A DNA stretch of 64,000 nucleotides, taken from contig NZ_AP023189.1 of assembly GCF_012767755.2 (NCBI RefSeq), positions 6,762,063-6,826,062 of the forward strand, in the 5' to 3' direction. Below, piece after piece: positions 35,430 to 43,320 of this stretch. A program made the position numbers and the translations under genes. The notes under the pieces are model-generated. The model saw nothing but the letters and a program-made list of their open reading frames with translations, had not been told where the DNA came from and ran no database searches. How positions within the stretch are numbered: position 1 is the stretch's first letter; every line of letters starts with the position of its first letter. Origin of the DNA: Pseudomonas tohonis. Lineage in GTDB: Bacteria > Pseudomonadota > Gammaproteobacteria > Pseudomonadales > Pseudomonadaceae.

Positions 35430-37432
35430 TTTGCCTTTCCTCTGAGGCGGTTGAAATCAGCCGTATCCCGCAGCGCCGCACCACCTTTAGAGGGTCGGCC
35501 TAGCTTTCGCTGACCGCTGTCCCATTCCTCTCCGGTTTCTCTCTCGAATCGATCCCTAAATTCCTGTTGAATCGCCGGCCTTTCATGTCGAAGATCTGCC
35601 GCAACTGCACGACGCATCTTGTCGATTTCTTTCAGATCATGCAGTGAAATATCGACACTACTTTCCGGTGTACTTGCAGGACGAATAAAGTCCAATTCGT
35701 ATAGCAAACCTTCTACCTCGACCCAAATATGTCGCACGCACATCGTTAGTGCGAATGCAGAAACAGAAACTGTACCATTTCTGGCAATACGATCGAACAC
35801 TCGGGTGTTTACTAGCGCCTGAGATCTATATTTACGACCATAAAAATATACGGCATCTTTTTTAATTGTAGCAGGATGCTCGGTTAGAAATAACCTAACA
35901 GCTCTATCATATGGCATACCAATAGCACTATTTCGACCGCGACTATCGAGATAGCACCAAATATTGTGAGGTGTAGGTTTGAAACCTGTCAGTAACATTT
36001 CCTCCGTCATCCGCATAGCCGCATCAGAGCTATGATTATCAGATAGTACACGCATGATCTCACGTCGAGCCATCTGTACGAAGTTCAACTTACTGTGAAC
36101 ATAGCTTGGCTGATCTAGCGTCTTCTTATCCCGTGGATGAGACGACTCCACAGTTGCCTTGGACTGTCCTGAAAAGGAAGGAGTTAACTCAAGACTTCCA
36201 AGCCAGCGTATTTCCGACGTGCAGTCGTAGCCAGCTCCAGGCCCTCTATCGAAAACGATACTACCGGAGAGTCCTATACTCGGCCACTCACCAGGCTTTA
36301 TCACCAACCCAAATAATTCGCCAAACTTCACCTTATCAATAGCCATTGAAAACAGGGCCATCCTATAGGCTTCCATGTTTTCTCGACCCTCTGAAAAGCC
36401 GATGCCCAGTATGGCTCCCGATAGGCCACAAACCGCACGCACTACGCAGAATCCATCCACTGCACTGCCTTCAGTGATACCTGAAAGCTTTTCAGAGAGA
36501 TTATAGCCATCGAACTCTACACGCTGATTCAAGTTAGTCAGGCTCTCAGCAAAGCTACCCTCTGATCCGGCTTGAGCTCTCGCTATATGGGGCCCTTTTA
36601 ACTCATAGGCGAGCGCTTTCGGATTGATAAGTTTGCGTACCCAATATTTGAACTGCGTAATCGAAGGAAAAGGTTTTCCATCAGGATGAATGAAAGACTT
36701 TGAATCCCCCCTTGTTACGACGGTGCAGCCAAACTCTTTGGTTAATACATCACTATAAAGCCTTTCTTGGCTGCCATACGCCGATCTAAACCTCAAGAAC
36801 CCTGAAAGAATCTTCTCTTTCATTTCAGCAGTGCATGGATACCCAGAACTTCGTCCTTTCGGAGAAGGCCTGCCTAATTTCCTTGAATTCGTATGGGCCT
36901 CGCGGTTCCAGCCGCCAATACGGTGAAGCGGAGGCATTAACGCCCATTTATTAAAACCAAAAACTATATAACTATAGAACCACAGCCTAAGCCTCCTCGC
37001 ATTCTGCTGTGGAATAGATTTCTTGGCGTGAGCATTGATAATAGCATTGGGATTATCGCTACTAATTACAATCAGATAATTAGCTATCAACTCCGAAATA
37101 GCCATATATCTACGATCTACCTTCTGGCTATAACTTTCCTTCGTGGAGATTCTACGGCGCTCCAAGTGAGAGACAGAATAACCTTGAATAGGTCCTAACC
37201 ACGGCGGGTAGTCATCTCGCGCGTCTTCAACCAAAAAACCCTGTTCAAGACCTTCCTCAAAATCAATCCTAGAAACTGTAATAAGCTCTACACTCACATC
37301 TTCGTTTTCATTGGCAAACAAGACAAGCCTGACTCGGTTTCGATCAGAGTCGCTATTAAGAAAATGATAAGCTTGTCCTTGATCAAAACACTTGAAACCC
37401 TGAGGCGCGACAATTCGCGCTCCTAGCATCAT
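35426..37432 (-). CDS. tnsB: TnsB DDE transposase (E2)
   Basis: A 668-residue transposase of the TnsB/Mu/retroviral integrase group. The catalytic triad is visible as D308 (VEFDGYN), D395 (IVFDRGPG) and E429 (KATVESSHP). N-terminal DNA-binding domains that read the end repeats precede it (ITVSRIDFEEGLEQG; QEFGRPS-like basic segments around 185-200). It is coupled by 4-bp overlaps to both tnsA and tnsC. The end sequence it is expected to recognise is ACAATAAAAACTGTCGC. Confidence 0.92.
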   Translation of the reverse strand: MMLGARIVAPQGFKCFDQGQAYHFLNSDSDRNRVRLVLFANENEDVSVELITVSRIDFEEGLEQGFLVEDARDDYPPWLGPIQGYSVSHLERRRISTKESYSQKVDRRYMAISELIANYLIVISSDNPNAIINAHAKKSIPQQNARRLRLWFYSYIVFGFNKWALMPPLHRIGGWNREAHTNSRKLGRPSPKGRSSGYPCTAEMKEKILSGFLRFRSAYGSQERLYSDVLTKEFGCTVVTRGDSKSFIHPDGKPFPSITQFKYWVRKLINPKALAYELKGPHIARAQAGSEGSFAESLTNLNQRVEFDGYNLSEKLSGITEGSAVDGFCVVRAVCGLSGAILGIGFSEGRENMEAYRMALFSMAIDKVKFGELFGLVIKPGEWPSIGLSGSIVFDRGPGAGYDCTSEIRWLGSLELTPSFSGQSKATVESSHPRDKKTLDQPSYVHSKLNFVQMARREIMRVLSDNHSSDAAMRMTEEMLLTGFKPTPHNIWCYLDSRGRNSAIGMPYDRAVRLFLTEHPATIKKDAVYFYGRKYRSQALVNTRVFDRIARNGTVSVSAFALTMCVRHIWVEVEGLLYELDFIRPASTPESSVDISLHDLKEIDKMRRAVAADLRHERPAIQQEFRDRFERETGEEWDSGQRKLGRPSKGGAALRDTADFNRLRGKAK

Positions 37433-38391
37433 GCTTCAAACTCCACGAACAGGCTGCCATATACTGACAGTAGGTCTTGTTCTGATGGTTTGAGCGGATG
37501 ATCTATTAGTATTGGCTCGAAGAAATTTATCGATAATTTCCGACTCCAAATATCCTGATAGATCGCTGCAATAAACTGATCACGACACCCCCAACGAGCA
37601 CCGTACTGAAGAGCCACATGTGCCAGCGGTATCCCATTCGCAAAAGCTTCCTGTAGCGAGCAACTAAAATCCGACATTACGGTAGAATCGTGCGTTACTG
37701 AGAGTTCGTGCATACTAAAGAGTAGATCCAGATTAGCTATGACTACCGGATCAATCATATCTAAGGAGACTTGAACCGTCCTTATTCCTGCGCTAGCGTA
37801 ATACTCCAACTCAAGCTTGGCTCTGAGTTGAGCATGATCTCTATCTTTCTTCTGCTGAATTGGGCTCTTGGCGCTTGAGAGCCGTCTTTCCGAAAAAGCA
37901 TTTCTTACATCCTTCACAGACCAATTCACGGCATAAGGCATCCCCGTGTGGCTAGCCATAAAGAGCAGAAGATCCCCTTGATAGGGAAATGGTACTTTCT
38001 TACGCTCGCCACTGGAGTTAGTAACTACAATCTCGTGATGCTTGAATCCAATCTGCGTTGCAATTTCTAGCGTTCCACGCAATGGCGGTGGAAATGTACC
38101 AACTGTCAAAGGGTGACCATGTAAAGGATGAATCGTCGTTACGGGCGACAACATTTTTTGTTCGTGAATATCAATAAGTTCAGGATGATAAAGCGCGAGC
38201 TGAGCGAACACTCGCTCAGGGGTGGACAAAACATGTAGCGTTCTCCCAAGTTTCCGGCTGTTCAGCCGACTTATACGAGAACCCTTTGGCGCTTCACGAG
38301 TAACAGCCAGTGTGGAAGGCGTATAGATTTCCCCCCACCTAAAGCGGCCTTGCCGGCTTACTATCAGCTCAAATCTCTGCTGAGGGGTCAT
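37429..38391 (-). CDS. tnsA: TnsA endonuclease (E2)
   Basis: A 320-residue partner of TnsB that cuts the 5' strands, so that the element moves by cut-and-paste. Likely catalytic residues are E77 (DIHEQKML), D140 (YQGDLLLF) and K160 (VNWSVK). It shares its whole layout with the E1 TnsA at 205-1170 but is clearly diverged, in line with the different ends of the two elements. It is first in the tnsABC operon and divergent from tnsD across a 666-bp gap that holds an RNA-like locus and a palindrome. Confidence 0.92.
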   Translation of the reverse strand: MTPQQRFELIVSRQGRFRWGEIYTPSTLAVTREAPKGSRISRLNSRKLGRTLHVLSTPERVFAQLALYHPELIDIHEQKMLSPVTTIHPLHGHPLTVGTFPPPLRGTLEIATQIGFKHHEIVVTNSSGERKKVPFPYQGDLLLFMASHTGMPYAVNWSVKDVRNAFSERRLSSAKSPIQQKKDRDHAQLRAKLELEYYASAGIRTVQVSLDMIDPVVIANLDLLFSMHELSVTHDSTVMSDFSCSLQEAFANGIPLAHVALQYGARWGCRDQFIAAIYQDIWSRKLSINFFEPILIDHPLKPSEQDLLSVYGSLFVEFEA

Positions 38392-38545
38392 CCCTTAAAT
38401 TCCAATGTCATCGGGCTGTTCAACGCGCTAGTCATTTTCAAAAATGGCTATAGACGGCGCGAAACCATTTATCCGAGGTGGGCATTCTTAAGCCTCGCCA
38501 TTCACGATCAAAACTTTTCTAAGGATGAGCGAGAACATACGAGGC

Positions 38546-38645
38546 TTGACGCCCCGCACTGAGCGGATAGACAATGGAAAGGTCAGGCAGTCAAATCTGA
38601 CGTTTCCACGGAGGCCCAAGGTCGCACTTGGGCCTTTGTCTATCT
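38546..38645 (+). ncRNA. Candidate small RNA, E2 copy, between tnsA and tnsD
   Basis: TTGACG (38546-38551) and a GATAGACAAT box (38566-38575) precede hairpin 1: GGAAA-G-GTCAG (38576-38586), a 10-nt loop, then CTGAC-G-TTTCC (38597-38607). Hairpin 2 is AGGCCCAAG/CTTGGGCCT (38612-38620 with 38627-38635), followed by TTGTCTATCTAG. It is the counterpart of 1331-1430, with paired changes in the stem and near-identical flanking boxes. It is transcribed away from tnsA, toward tnsD. The function is unknown. Confidence 0.6.
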
Positions 38646-38838
38646 AGCTTTTGGCTCTCCTTGATTGGCTAGATGTCACATATTCACTTCTTCCTCTCAA
38701 ACCAACCAACGTACCCCTCGTCGCCCACAAGAGTGGCTGATTCCTAGGATTTTATATGTCCTAGAAGTTCTAATCTCGCGTGAGAGCGGGGCATGTTAAC
38801 GCCGGAAAAAGTAGGCTGACAACAAAAAAATGGCGAAA

Positions 38839-38862
38839 AAATCCGCCTCCGGAGGCGGATTT
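38839..38862 (-). terminator. Perfect 24-bp palindrome with T-tract (terminator-like)
   Basis: AAATCCGCCTCC meets GGAGGCGGATTT without a loop; on the minus strand six T follow. It would stop minus-strand transcription, or form a cruciform, in the tnsA-tnsD gap. Confidence 0.5.
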
Positions 38863-38934
38863 GCACGCAATTTTACGCAATTTTTTTAAAAACACACTGT
38901 TACTAGGTGGTTTGGAGAATTAGGAATTTAGACA

Positions 38935-38962
38935 GTCTACGGTTTACCGTAGACTTTATAAC
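38935..38962 (+). promoter_or_regulatory. Operator-like palindrome and -10 box before tnsD
   Basis: GTCTACGGT-TT-ACCGTAGAC (38935-38954) is a perfect 9+2+9 inverted repeat. TATAAC (38957-38962) follows it at once and may be the -10 of tnsD, so a protein bound to the palindrome would block or position RNA polymerase. The binder is not known. Confidence 0.5.
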
Positions 38963-39057
38963 AAAAAATAGTGACACTAAATTTTCTTATCTCCTCAAGT
39001 TATCTCAAGAGCATAGACGTACTACTATCCTCATTGCTTTGGAAAGGTGAGCGGCTT

Positions 39058-40746
39058 ATGCGAATCTATGATCAAGGCTCTGTACATTGGCAGCCAACTG
39101 TCGCCTTAAATTGGCTGGAGGATGAGACATTTTTTAGCGTTTGTAGTCGTCATCATGTGATTTGGGGCAGCCCTGACGCGATGACTACGTTTCGTGGATT
39201 ATTCCAGTCAGAGGGTAATTCACTACCTCATGATTTTCCGCACAGTTTGGACGCGCTCCGACACCCGATGCGGGCGGTGCTAGGTGATCCAGACGTGATT
39301 ATCTCTCGAAGAACCATCTTCCCCTTTTTTCGTCCGTTCCAGTCACAGGAACACATCCAGGCAGCCCTAAATATAATGAAGGGATTGCAGCTTGGATCAA
39401 TTAAATACAAGCTTGGCCTGGTAACAGGGCGCTTTGGCGCAGAACATCCTTTAAAAGCATGTCACGCCTGTATTGATGCTGACATTAATAACCACGGAAC
39501 TTCTTACTGGCATCTTTGCCATCAATATCCAGGCGTAAGCATCTGCCCTATACATAAGCAGATGCTTCAGGAAAGCATCCATAATAGGCAATGGTCTGGG
39601 CGCTTTCGTTGGACTTTGCCAGACAAAGGCGATCTGACATCATGGGACTTTGCAGGTTTCAATTCCATTACCCAACATGCTCTTCTACAGTTATCAAATT
39701 CCGTTCTTGATTTGGCTGCTCTTGGAAATGTCAGATCCTTTGACCCATTTATTGTAAGCTCGGTCTATCGCAACACTCTTCAAGAAATGGACTTTCTAAA
39801 TTCAATTTCACAGAAGGCAGCGCCATCACTGGCCAAATATGCTGCATTGCTTCAGCCTTACCACTCTCTTACGTCGCTACCTCATACTGCGCAAAAGGCT
39901 CGTACCTACATAGAGCATCTTGTCAGGAATCCTCGCGGCCACAGTCATCCGCTCAAGCACCTCGTGATGATCAATTGGCTGTTCGGACAAGTCCGCGATT
40001 TCATTGATGCCTACGACCGTGCGAAAGCAGAAAAAGCAGAAAAAGCAGAAAAAGCAGAAAAAGCAGAAAAAGCAGAAAAAGCAGAAAAACAATCTGTTCA
40101 ATTCGGGAGGGTAGGTCAATACTTACAATTTGAAGGATCTGCGGAGTCTACGGAGACATTACCGCAAAAACTTAAACCGAAAGTCCTCAAACCTCATACC
40201 CGATCTGAAATATTGAGACGGCTTCGCAAAGGTACTCCAAAAAAACTTATTTGCTCAGAATTCAAACTGACCATATCAACAGTTAATAAACTTCTCAGAT
40301 CTGAGGCGTTAGTTAAAAAAGCTTGGACAGAATCCACACACAACAAAACCCTATTAAAAAATAGGTCAGAATGGAAATCCTTGATCAAAAAACACCCTAA
40401 CTCTAGCGCTAAACTCGTACGCTCCGAAAACCCCAAGCTCTACGCATGGCTTTATCGCAATGATAAGTCTTGGTTACTAAAAGAAACAGAGAGACTTCCA
40501 ACCGGGAGAACTGGAAACAACTCAAAAGTTGACTGGGCCTTAAGGGACGAGGCACTAGAAGCTCTTCTTATAACGAAACTTAATGAAGACCCTTGCTCTA
40601 TTAGAAGTAGTAAAGTTAGCAACAAGGATATTTATACGCTAGCACCCGAGCTATCTATCTGTCTAAAATCTCGCAATCAATACCCGCGCACACGTGCGCT
40701 ATTACAAAAAGTAAAGAACTGCCACCAGCCTTCCAAGCTGCATTAA
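39058..40746 (+). CDS. tnsD: TnsD, long TniQ-family target selector (E2)
   Basis: TnsD should direct the element to the glmS end. From the ATG at 39058 it has 562 residues; AAAGGTGAG lies upstream, and the alignment with E1 starts here, although the frame is open from 38971. The TniQ domain has NWLEDETFFSVCSRHHVIWG, a zinc site (CHACIDADI, CHQYPGVSICPIH) and YRNTLQE helices. A lysine-rich linker of seven AEK units separates it from a C-terminal region with TVNKLLRSE (HTH) and LYAWLYRNDKSWL. It is intact, unlike the E1 copy. Confidence 0.85.
   Translation: MRIYDQGSVHWQPTVALNWLEDETFFSVCSRHHVIWGSPDAMTTFRGLFQSEGNSLPHDFPHSLDALRHPMRAVLGDPDVIISRRTIFPFFRPFQSQEHIQAALNIMKGLQLGSIKYKLGLVTGRFGAEHPLKACHACIDADINNHGTSYWHLCHQYPGVSICPIHKQMLQESIHNRQWSGRFRWTLPDKGDLTSWDFAGFNSITQHALLQLSNSVLDLAALGNVRSFDPFIVSSVYRNTLQEMDFLNSISQKAAPSLAKYAALLQPYHSLTSLPHTAQKARTYIEHLVRNPRGHSHPLKHLVMINWLFGQVRDFIDAYDRAKAEKAEKAEKAEKAEKAEKAEKQSVQFGRVGQYLQFEGSAESTETLPQKLKPKVLKPHTRSEILRRLRKGTPKKLICSEFKLTISTVNKLLRSEALVKKAWTESTHNKTLLKNRSEWKSLIKKHPNSSAKLVRSENPKLYAWLYRNDKSWLLKETERLPTGRTGNNSKVDWALRDEALEALLITKLNEDPCSIRSSKVSNKDIYTLAPELSICLKSRNQYPRTRALLQKVKNCHQPSKLH
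40027..40089 (+). repeat. Seven 9-bp tandem repeats in tnsD
   Basis: Seven exact copies of GCAGAAAAA encode (Ala-Glu-Lys)7 in the linker of TnsD. Perfect identity suggests recent slippage. Unit length is a multiple of three, so copy changes keep the frame, whereas slippage within the A-runs would not. Confidence 0.95.
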
Positions 40747-40842
40747 TCTTTTACTGATAGGAGCATCACTGGAGTAGATGTCTTGAAGCATGCAGGTTAG
40801 TCAGGTATTTCAGGTGAAAACTGTCATTTGGAGATCGCTTAA

Positions 40843-41106
40843 TTGACCCTTCCCCATGAAAGAACCCGTGCCATCATCAAAACTGAAGAATTTCTGAGAG
40901 AGCTAACTCGTAGCCCCGAACTGCCTCAGGATATCCGGAGCTATGCGAAGAGTCTTCTCAGGCACTATCCATCTGCCGATCAGATATTTTCGTTGGGGCG
41001 GCTAGAGGAATGTTTGGAAAGCGACACCCCTGACGACGAATTTCGAAGACGTGTGATTGCCTGGCATCAGACCTTGCTGAGCTCGTCATTGGAGCCACCG
41101 AAATAG
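40843..41106 (+). CDS. BPSL0761-type small protein
   Basis: An 87-residue helical protein (TTG start at 40843; GGAG 9 nt upstream). The pattern RTRAIIKTEEFLRELTRSPELP...IRSYAKSLLRHYPS matches small proteins of the BPSL0761 family, whose role is not established. Its stop overlaps the start of the DUF6088 gene by one base, so the two form a unit. It is located between tnsD and tniQ in E2 and absent from E1. Confidence 0.65.
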   Translation: MTLPHERTRAIIKTEEFLRELTRSPELPQDIRSYAKSLLRHYPSADQIFSLGRLEECLESDTPDDEFRRRVIAWHQTLLSSSLEPPK

Positions 41107-41726
41107 TGATTCGCCACATGGATTCTAAACTTCCGGTCTCATATCGCGTGGCACAGCAGGTCCGGCGCATGCCCAAAGGGCGGGTCTTCAGCACCAGGCG
41201 CTTTGCAGCCTTGGGAACGAAAAACGCTATTTCAAAGGCTTGCGCCCGGCTCGTAAGCGTAGGCGAGCTCGAGCGCGTTTATCCCGGCATCTACATGCGG
41301 CCAAAGCGAAGCCCGTACACCGGCTGGGTTCGTCCCTCGGTTTTGGACTTGGTAAAACTGCTTGCCAAGCAGAACAGTTGGACGCTGCAGATCCATGGCG
41401 CTAATGCCATCAGAGGATTCGGACTCAGCACTCAAATGCCACTCATCCCAATTTATTACACTAGCGGCCCCAGCAGATCTCTGTTTGTCGGGAATGCCGA
41501 AGTCAGACTCGTGCATGCCGCACCAATGACTTTGCAGCACCCTGGAACTCGTGTTGGCATGGCTATCAGCGCTTTGCTGTATTTAGGAAAAGGAGGGTCT
41601 AAGCCGGATCACGTCGAAAAAATAAAAAGAGCGCTTAGTGCTGACGAACTGGTTACATTAATGAACTGCAGATTGCCGATATGGATGCACGAAGCATTAG
41701 GGACTGCCTTGAACACACACAAATAG
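41106..41726 (+). CDS. DUF6088 / AbiEi-like antitoxin-type protein
   Basis: A 206-residue protein with an N-terminal winged-helix region (VAQQVRRMPKGRVFSTRRFA) and a body with YPGIYMRPKRSPYTGWVRPS, typical of DUF6088, which is related to the AbiEi antitoxins. The usual AbiEii nucleotidyltransferase toxin is not next to it. Translation may begin at GTG 41106 or ATG 41118. The role may be regulation or an orphan antitoxin that helps retain the element; this is inference. The 41727-41944 stretch after it shows no gene. Confidence 0.65.
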   Translation: MIRHMDSKLPVSYRVAQQVRRMPKGRVFSTRRFAALGTKNAISKACARLVSVGELERVYPGIYMRPKRSPYTGWVRPSVLDLVKLLAKQNSWTLQIHGANAIRGFGLSTQMPLIPIYYTSGPSRSLFVGNAEVRLVHAAPMTLQHPGTRVGMAISALLYLGKGGSKPDHVEKIKRALSADELVTLMNCRLPIWMHEALGTALNTHK

Positions 41727-41944
41727 CCACACGCAGTATCGTCAGCGGCTACAGCACGTGGGTGGCGTGTACGCCGCTTTGAGGAGACTCCAACTAATCG
41801 TCATTCGCCAACAATCTCTATCTTCCAGTTCAAGGAAAAGCGACCTATCTGCGCCGATGCGAGACGCGTCATTTATTCAACTGCGCAACGACATTTTCGA
41901 ACTGCTTCATGATTCTCTGGCTGCGCCCAGATCCTGGCTAACGG

Positions 41945-43090
41945 TTAAGTTCCTGAGCTGCTATCTTTGTGATTGGCCAGCACCGGAACCGCTGGTAAAG
42001 GAGGGCCAACTCTCCTTGGACTCAGCTGATGCCCCTTCCGGCGAGGCGATGGAAAATTGCAACACGGGTACAGCGTCGGGCGATCATATCTGTCGTTACT
42101 ATGGCTAAGTTGAGAGAGAGGAGATGGGTACGGGCACAACCAGTGACCTACGCCATGAACATAATCCTCTTCAACATATTGAGCGGACTCGCTACCCCAA
42201 GCCCGATAAGTAGACCAAAGGGAGGATACCGGGCGAGGCTCATACCTATAACGCTTCACATCCTCCAGAAAATGATTAAAACTCTCGTAAAGAAATAAAA
42301 CTGAGTCCAAAGCCAAGCCTGAATATTCACTAAGAAACATTGCATTGTTCTCAGCGGCATGTGCCTCTATAACCTTAAGTACGTGCCTTACCTTAGATCT
42401 TAACTCCTCTGCTACTCCTTTACCAACCTCGCCGTAAGAAGAAATTAAACACAAGAATTTATCATTCACTGCTAATAAGGCGGACTCGATAGGAATAACA
42501 AAACCGAAATCAAAAACGTCCTTAAAAAATTTTGCCTTTTTTAGCTCTAAGGAGTCTTCATTCTTGACAGATAGTATCTCACTAAGATGACGGCCAGCGC
42601 AGCCCTTCCACATTACCTCCAAACCATGGCCCTTATAGGCAAAGGTCCTGCCGCAGAATGGGCAGTTGCTCACTAGATGAACATTATGTTTGGCGCAAAC
42701 CTTGATGTCTGGGCGGGGTGCTCTTCGCCAATATGAAAAACCGAGGACGTTCAAATCCTCTTTCACACACTCCGGGCAAAAGGCTGCGGAAACACGATCC
42801 GACTCGAAATGATGGTATTGGAAGCGATATTCTGTGTGTGAATAAGAAATATCTTGGCTGCTTTTAAAAATTGAATACCTCGGGTAGAAGGTGTGGTGGT
42901 GAAGAAGACGGTTGAAGCCATAACAACCAAACCACCCCATAGCCGCAGCTATTACTTTTACATCATTAGAACAGACAGCAAATTTTGTTAGGCGATCAAG
43001 AGCCTTTATCTCGGGATCATGCCAATTCAGAAATATGTTTCGCGCGATAAATGAGCGCAGAGACTCATCGCTTTGGATACGCAAAAGCAT
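41945..43090 (-). CDS. tniQ: Short TniQ-family protein at the right end of E2
   Basis: A 381-residue TniQ protein from the ATG at 43090 (MLLRIQSDESLRSFIARNIF), chosen because it aligns with the E1 homologue; upstream in-frame sequence runs into the end repeats. The zinc site is present (CPECVKED, CAKHN, CPFCG). The C-terminus is longer and proline-rich compared with E1 (CPYPSPLSQLSH...). The AT-rich composition matches the E1 copy, not the host. No tnsE or cas partner accompanies it, so its target signal is unknown. Confidence 0.8.
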   Translation of the reverse strand: MLLRIQSDESLRSFIARNIFLNWHDPEIKALDRLTKFAVCSNDVKVIAAAMGWFGCYGFNRLLHHHTFYPRYSIFKSSQDISYSHTEYRFQYHHFESDRVSAAFCPECVKEDLNVLGFSYWRRAPRPDIKVCAKHNVHLVSNCPFCGRTFAYKGHGLEVMWKGCAGRHLSEILSVKNEDSLELKKAKFFKDVFDFGFVIPIESALLAVNDKFLCLISSYGEVGKGVAEELRSKVRHVLKVIEAHAAENNAMFLSEYSGLALDSVLFLYESFNHFLEDVKRYRYEPRPVSSLWSTYRAWGSESAQYVEEDYVHGVGHWLCPYPSPLSQLSHSNDRYDRPTLYPCCNFPSPRRKGHQLSPRRVGPPLPAVPVLANHKDSSSGT

Positions 43091-43188
43091 GGCTATCCTG
43101 CAGATGGGATTGACGGACTGACCAACGAGCGATGCTAGGGTGCAGATGTTCGTAACAGGTGGTGAGCCCGGTCGGCCCCCCACCTTCT

Positions 43189-43225
43189 GCGACAGTTTTT
43201 ATTGTTTAGCGACAGTTTTTATTGT
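43189..43225. repeat. Right-end TnsB-site repeats of E2
   Basis: GCGACAGTTTTTATTGT is repeated exactly at 43189-43205 and 43209-43225, 20 bp apart and inverted relative to the left end. CTAAAAC then leads to CAGGGG at 43233-43238. Confidence 0.8.
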
Positions 43226-43232
43226 CTAAAAC

Positions 43233-43320
43233 CAGGGGGCCTTCTGCATCAGCCGGGAATCATTCCACAGTGACGGACTTGGCCAGGTTGCGCGGCTGGT
43301 CGACGTCGGTGCCCTTGAGC
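43233..43320. other. attTn7 insertion point and TnsD target in the glmS 3' end
   Basis: The glmS stop is at 43260-43262 and the element border lies 22-26 bp downstream. By analogy with Tn7, the TnsD-bound sequence should be the last 30-60 bp of glmS. The CAGGGG here matches the one at 10039-10044. Confidence 0.7.

Larger units (their letters stand above)
10045..43233. mobile_element. Tn7-like element E2 (complete, about 33 kb)
   Basis: The element is bounded by oppositely oriented copies of ACAATAAAAACTGTCGC near 10054 and 43225 and by a direct CAGGGG at 10039-10044 and 43233-43238, consistent with a 5-bp target duplication. It lies 22-26 bp past the glmS stop codon. The transposition genes tnsC-tnsB-tnsA, tnsD and tniQ sit in the glmS-proximal 9 kb. 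The rest is cargo: defence-like genes and a nested Tn21/integron remnant. Exact terminal bases cannot be fixed within the G-run. Confidence 0.8.

Noticed and set aside
40024..40092. CRISPR-like short repeats
   Set aside because: The 9-bp units are contiguous, without spacers, and encode a protein linker. No CRISPR array or cas gene was seen in the window, so a CRISPR-associated transposon is not supported.
39877..40119. Cys/Phe-rich 80-codon minus-strand frame
   Set aside because: Produced entirely by the antisense of the GCAGAAAAA repeats.
41945..43183. TniQ starting at 43183
   Set aside because: The first 31 codons overlap the region next to the end repeats and do not align with the E1 protein, whereas homology starts at the Met at 43090.
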